DNA from: an uncultured Chitinophagaceae bacterium
GTDB lineage: Bacteria; Bacteroidota; Bacteroidia; Chitinophagales; Chitinophagaceae
NCBI GenBank assembly: GCA_937873715.1
Contig: CALMYJ010000012.1
Coordinates: forward strand, 164,143-228,142
Direction: 5' to 3'
Length of the DNA stretch: 64,000 nt
The notes beneath the pieces were generated by a model, which saw only the letters and a list, made by a program, of their open reading frames with translations, did no database searches and had not been told where the DNA came from. The position numbers and the translations under genes are program-made. Below are positions 63,357-64,000 of this stretch, piece by piece; the stretch's first letter is position 1; each line of letters begins with the position of its first letter.

Positions 63357-63650
63357 TCAACCACCCGGACAAGACCAGTACACCAACTTCTGTTCAATCA
63401 GGTATTGAATATATTGTCTGCTTTTTTTGTTCTTGATTTCTTTTTCTCTTTTCAAAGCCTCAGTTCTGGTTGCAAATACCTCAAAGTACACCAGCCTCAT
63501 TGGGATTTTGGAACTGCTGTATTTACTAAAACCATCATTATGTTTACATACACGTTTATCCAGGTCATCTGTCTGGCCGATATAAAAAGAAAAATCCTTC
63601 AGGCTTTGAAGGATATACGTGTAAAACTTTTGACTGGAAGTATCAGCCAT
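63357..63650 (-). CDS. GIY-YIG nuclease family protein
   Basis: A 97-residue single-domain protein from the ATG at 63650 ([19 protein letters not shown]). Visible catalytic elements: TYI and FYIG (the GIY and YIG strands), Arg in [12 protein letters not shown], and the catalytic Glu in [13 protein letters not shown]. Such stand-alone GIY-YIG proteins (YhbQ/UPF0213-like) are abundant in Bacteroidota. The ATG is only 15 nt from the tRNA-Ser 3' end, so both should be on one transcript. The last codons (CPGG) and the TGA stop come from the tRNA pseudogene's D arm. Target unknown; a homing-type role at tRNA-Ser is inferred. Confidence 0.85.
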   Translation of the reverse strand: MADTSSQKFYTYILQSLKDFSFYIGQTDDLDKRVCKHNDGFSKYSSSKIPMRLVYFEVFATRTEALKREKEIKNKKSRQYIQYLIEQKLVYWSCPGG

Positions 63651-63683
63651 ACCAATTAAAAATTGCGGAGACGAAGGGATTCG
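63478..63683. repeat. Direct repeat copy 2 (GIY-YIG 5' part plus tRNA 3' end)
   Basis: Partner of 63084-63289 at a constant 394-bp offset. This copy belongs to the intact GIY-YIG gene and intact tRNA. Confidence 0.85.
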
Positions 63684-63752
63684 AACCCTTGATACGGTTT
63701 CCCGTATACACACTTTCCAGGCGTGCTCCTTCAACCACTCGGACACGTCTCC
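63666..63752 (-). tRNA. tRNA-Ser (anticodon GGA)
   Basis: An 87-nt tRNA including discriminator G; 3' CCA is not encoded. Acceptor stem GGAGACG / CGTCTCC (7 bp), D arm TCC...GGA with GAGTGGTTGAA, anticodon arm CACGC-CTGGAAA-GTGTG (anticodon GGA), long class II variable arm TACGG-GAAA-CCGTA, and T arm AAGGG-TTCGAAT-CCCTT, all paired. It reads UCC/UCU serine codons. It is preceded on its strand by an array of its own 5' half and followed after 15 nt by a GIY-YIG gene. Its promoter must lie beyond the window or inside the array. Confidence 0.97.
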
Positions 63753-64000
63753 AAAAAACTATTTCAATTAACGTTTCCCGTATGCCCACTTTCTCCCGAT
63801 TTTTTCGGGACTCCTTCAACCACTCGGACACGTCTCCAAAAAACTATTTCAATTAACGCTTCCCGTATGCTCACTTTCTCCCGATTTTTTCGGGACTCCT
63901 TCAACCACTCGGACACGTCTCCAAAAAAACTATTTCAATTAACGTTTCCCGTATGCTCACTTTCTCCCGATTTTTTCGGGACTCCTTCAACCACTCGGAC
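63753..64000 (-). repeat. Tandem array of tRNA-Ser 5'-half units (85-86 bp period), continues past window
   Basis: Three units: 63753-63837, 63838-63922 and 63923-64000 (partial). On the minus strand each consists of the tRNA-Ser acceptor 5' strand and D arm (GGAGACGTGTCCGAGTGG...AAGGAG), the hairpin TCCCGAAAAAATCGGGA in place of the anticodon stem, GAAAGTG, part of the variable arm (CATACGGGAAACG), and an AT-rich spacer (TTAATTGAAATAGTTTTTT) identical to the 5' flank of the real tRNA. T arm and acceptor 3' strand are missing. Units differ at only about 2-3 positions, so amplification is recent or homogenised. Confidence 0.9.

Larger units (their letters stand above)
63272..63370 (-). pseudogene. 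tRNA-Ser pseudogene carrying two palindromic replacements
   Basis: Aligned with the intact tRNA-Ser at 63666-63752, the discriminator, acceptor 3' strand, part of the T arm, the variable arm and the D arm remain. The 5' strand of the T stem is replaced by the palindrome at 63290-63307 (TTCCGAATGCTTTCGGAA on the plus strand). The 5' anticodon-stem strand plus part of the loop, including the first anticodon base, are replaced by the palindrome at 63336-63351 (TCCCGATGCATCGGGA). The acceptor 5' strand is lost and joins the 3' end of the GIY-YIG gene. It cannot be a working tRNA. Confidence 0.85.

Noticed and set aside
62987..63397. A 136-codon minus-strand frame spanning the CNNM gene end and the pseudo-tRNA
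   Set aside because: It reads antisense through the CNNM C-terminus, a truncated GIY-YIG and a tRNA pseudogene; only the middle part (63084-63256) has homology.
63643..63831. A minus-strand frame across tRNA-Ser and the first array unit
   Set aside because: It lies inside a perfect tRNA gene and its repeat copy; the frame is a by-product of open tRNA sequence.
63753..64000. Regular repeats that could be taken for a CRISPR array
   Set aside because: There are no unique spacers; the whole 85-86 bp unit is repeated and is derived from tRNA-Ser and its 5' flank. No cas genes are near.

Overview
The window is a chromosomal segment of a Bacteroidota bacterium, most likely of the family Chitinophagaceae or a close relative. 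The evidence is the complete gldK-gldL-gldM-gldN block of the type IX secretion system (T9SS), secreted proteins ending in type A T9SS sorting domains, a TonB-dependent receptor with a carboxypeptidase-like N-terminal domain, DUF4271 next to hemD, a gldA-like ABC ATPase, and repeated promoter matches to the Bacteroidota pattern TTTG-N18 to N20-TAnnTTTG. Shine-Dalgarno sequences are mostly absent, and at least nine genes appear to start with TTG or GTG. The placement is inferred from gene content only.

Layout. 1-2255 (minus): an ABC exporter (ATPase, permease) followed by a LolA-like secreted protein cut by the window edge. 2524-2886: a small secreted protein that is little more than a T9SS-like C-terminal domain. 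2949-6883 (minus): a TonB-receptor operon with a TPR-like secreted protein, a membrane protein and a small winged-helix regulator. 7351-12858 (plus): radA, comF, a lipoprotein, a glutathione peroxidase and holB. 13190-19381 (plus): ricT-like PSP1 protein, gldA-like ATPase, enolase, FtsB/DivIC-like protein, a small unknown, nth and an outer-membrane barrel protein. 19441-26877 (minus): seven nucleotide-sugar genes (aminotransferase, ugd, UDP-xylose synthase, TviB/WbpO-like dehydrogenase, WbpP-like epimerase, rfbC, rfbD) behind one strong promoter, with no glycosyltransferase in the run. 26992-29640: waaA/kdtA, an unknown protein and tdk. 29908-34843 (minus): gldKLMN. 34986-37082 (minus): a thioredoxin-domain YyaL-like protein. 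37261-43477 (plus): two large secreted proteins that share an N-terminal module. 43610-50262: hemD, DUF4271, an Omp85-type outer-membrane protein, hemW, gpsA and rnc. 50327-54117: a glycosyltransferase, a sugar epimerase and a divergent GT-C-like membrane protein. 54114-55635 (minus): acpP-fabF. 55989-63083: another T9SS-sorted protein, a GNAT enzyme, a YcxB-like protein, an LTA-synthase-like hydrolase, a PAP2 phosphatase and a CNNM/CBS transporter-like protein.

The most unusual part is the right end, 63084-64000. Read on the minus strand it holds a tandem array of 85-86 bp units derived from the 5' half of tRNA-Ser, then an intact tRNA-Ser(GGA). A GIY-YIG nuclease gene starts 15 nt after that tRNA. 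Next come a tRNA-Ser pseudogene in which two stem strands are replaced by short palindromes, and a truncated second GIY-YIG copy. This looks like a tRNA-associated repeat and nuclease unit that duplicates itself, and it is the best candidate in the window for something undescribed. Assembly error at this repeat must be excluded first.
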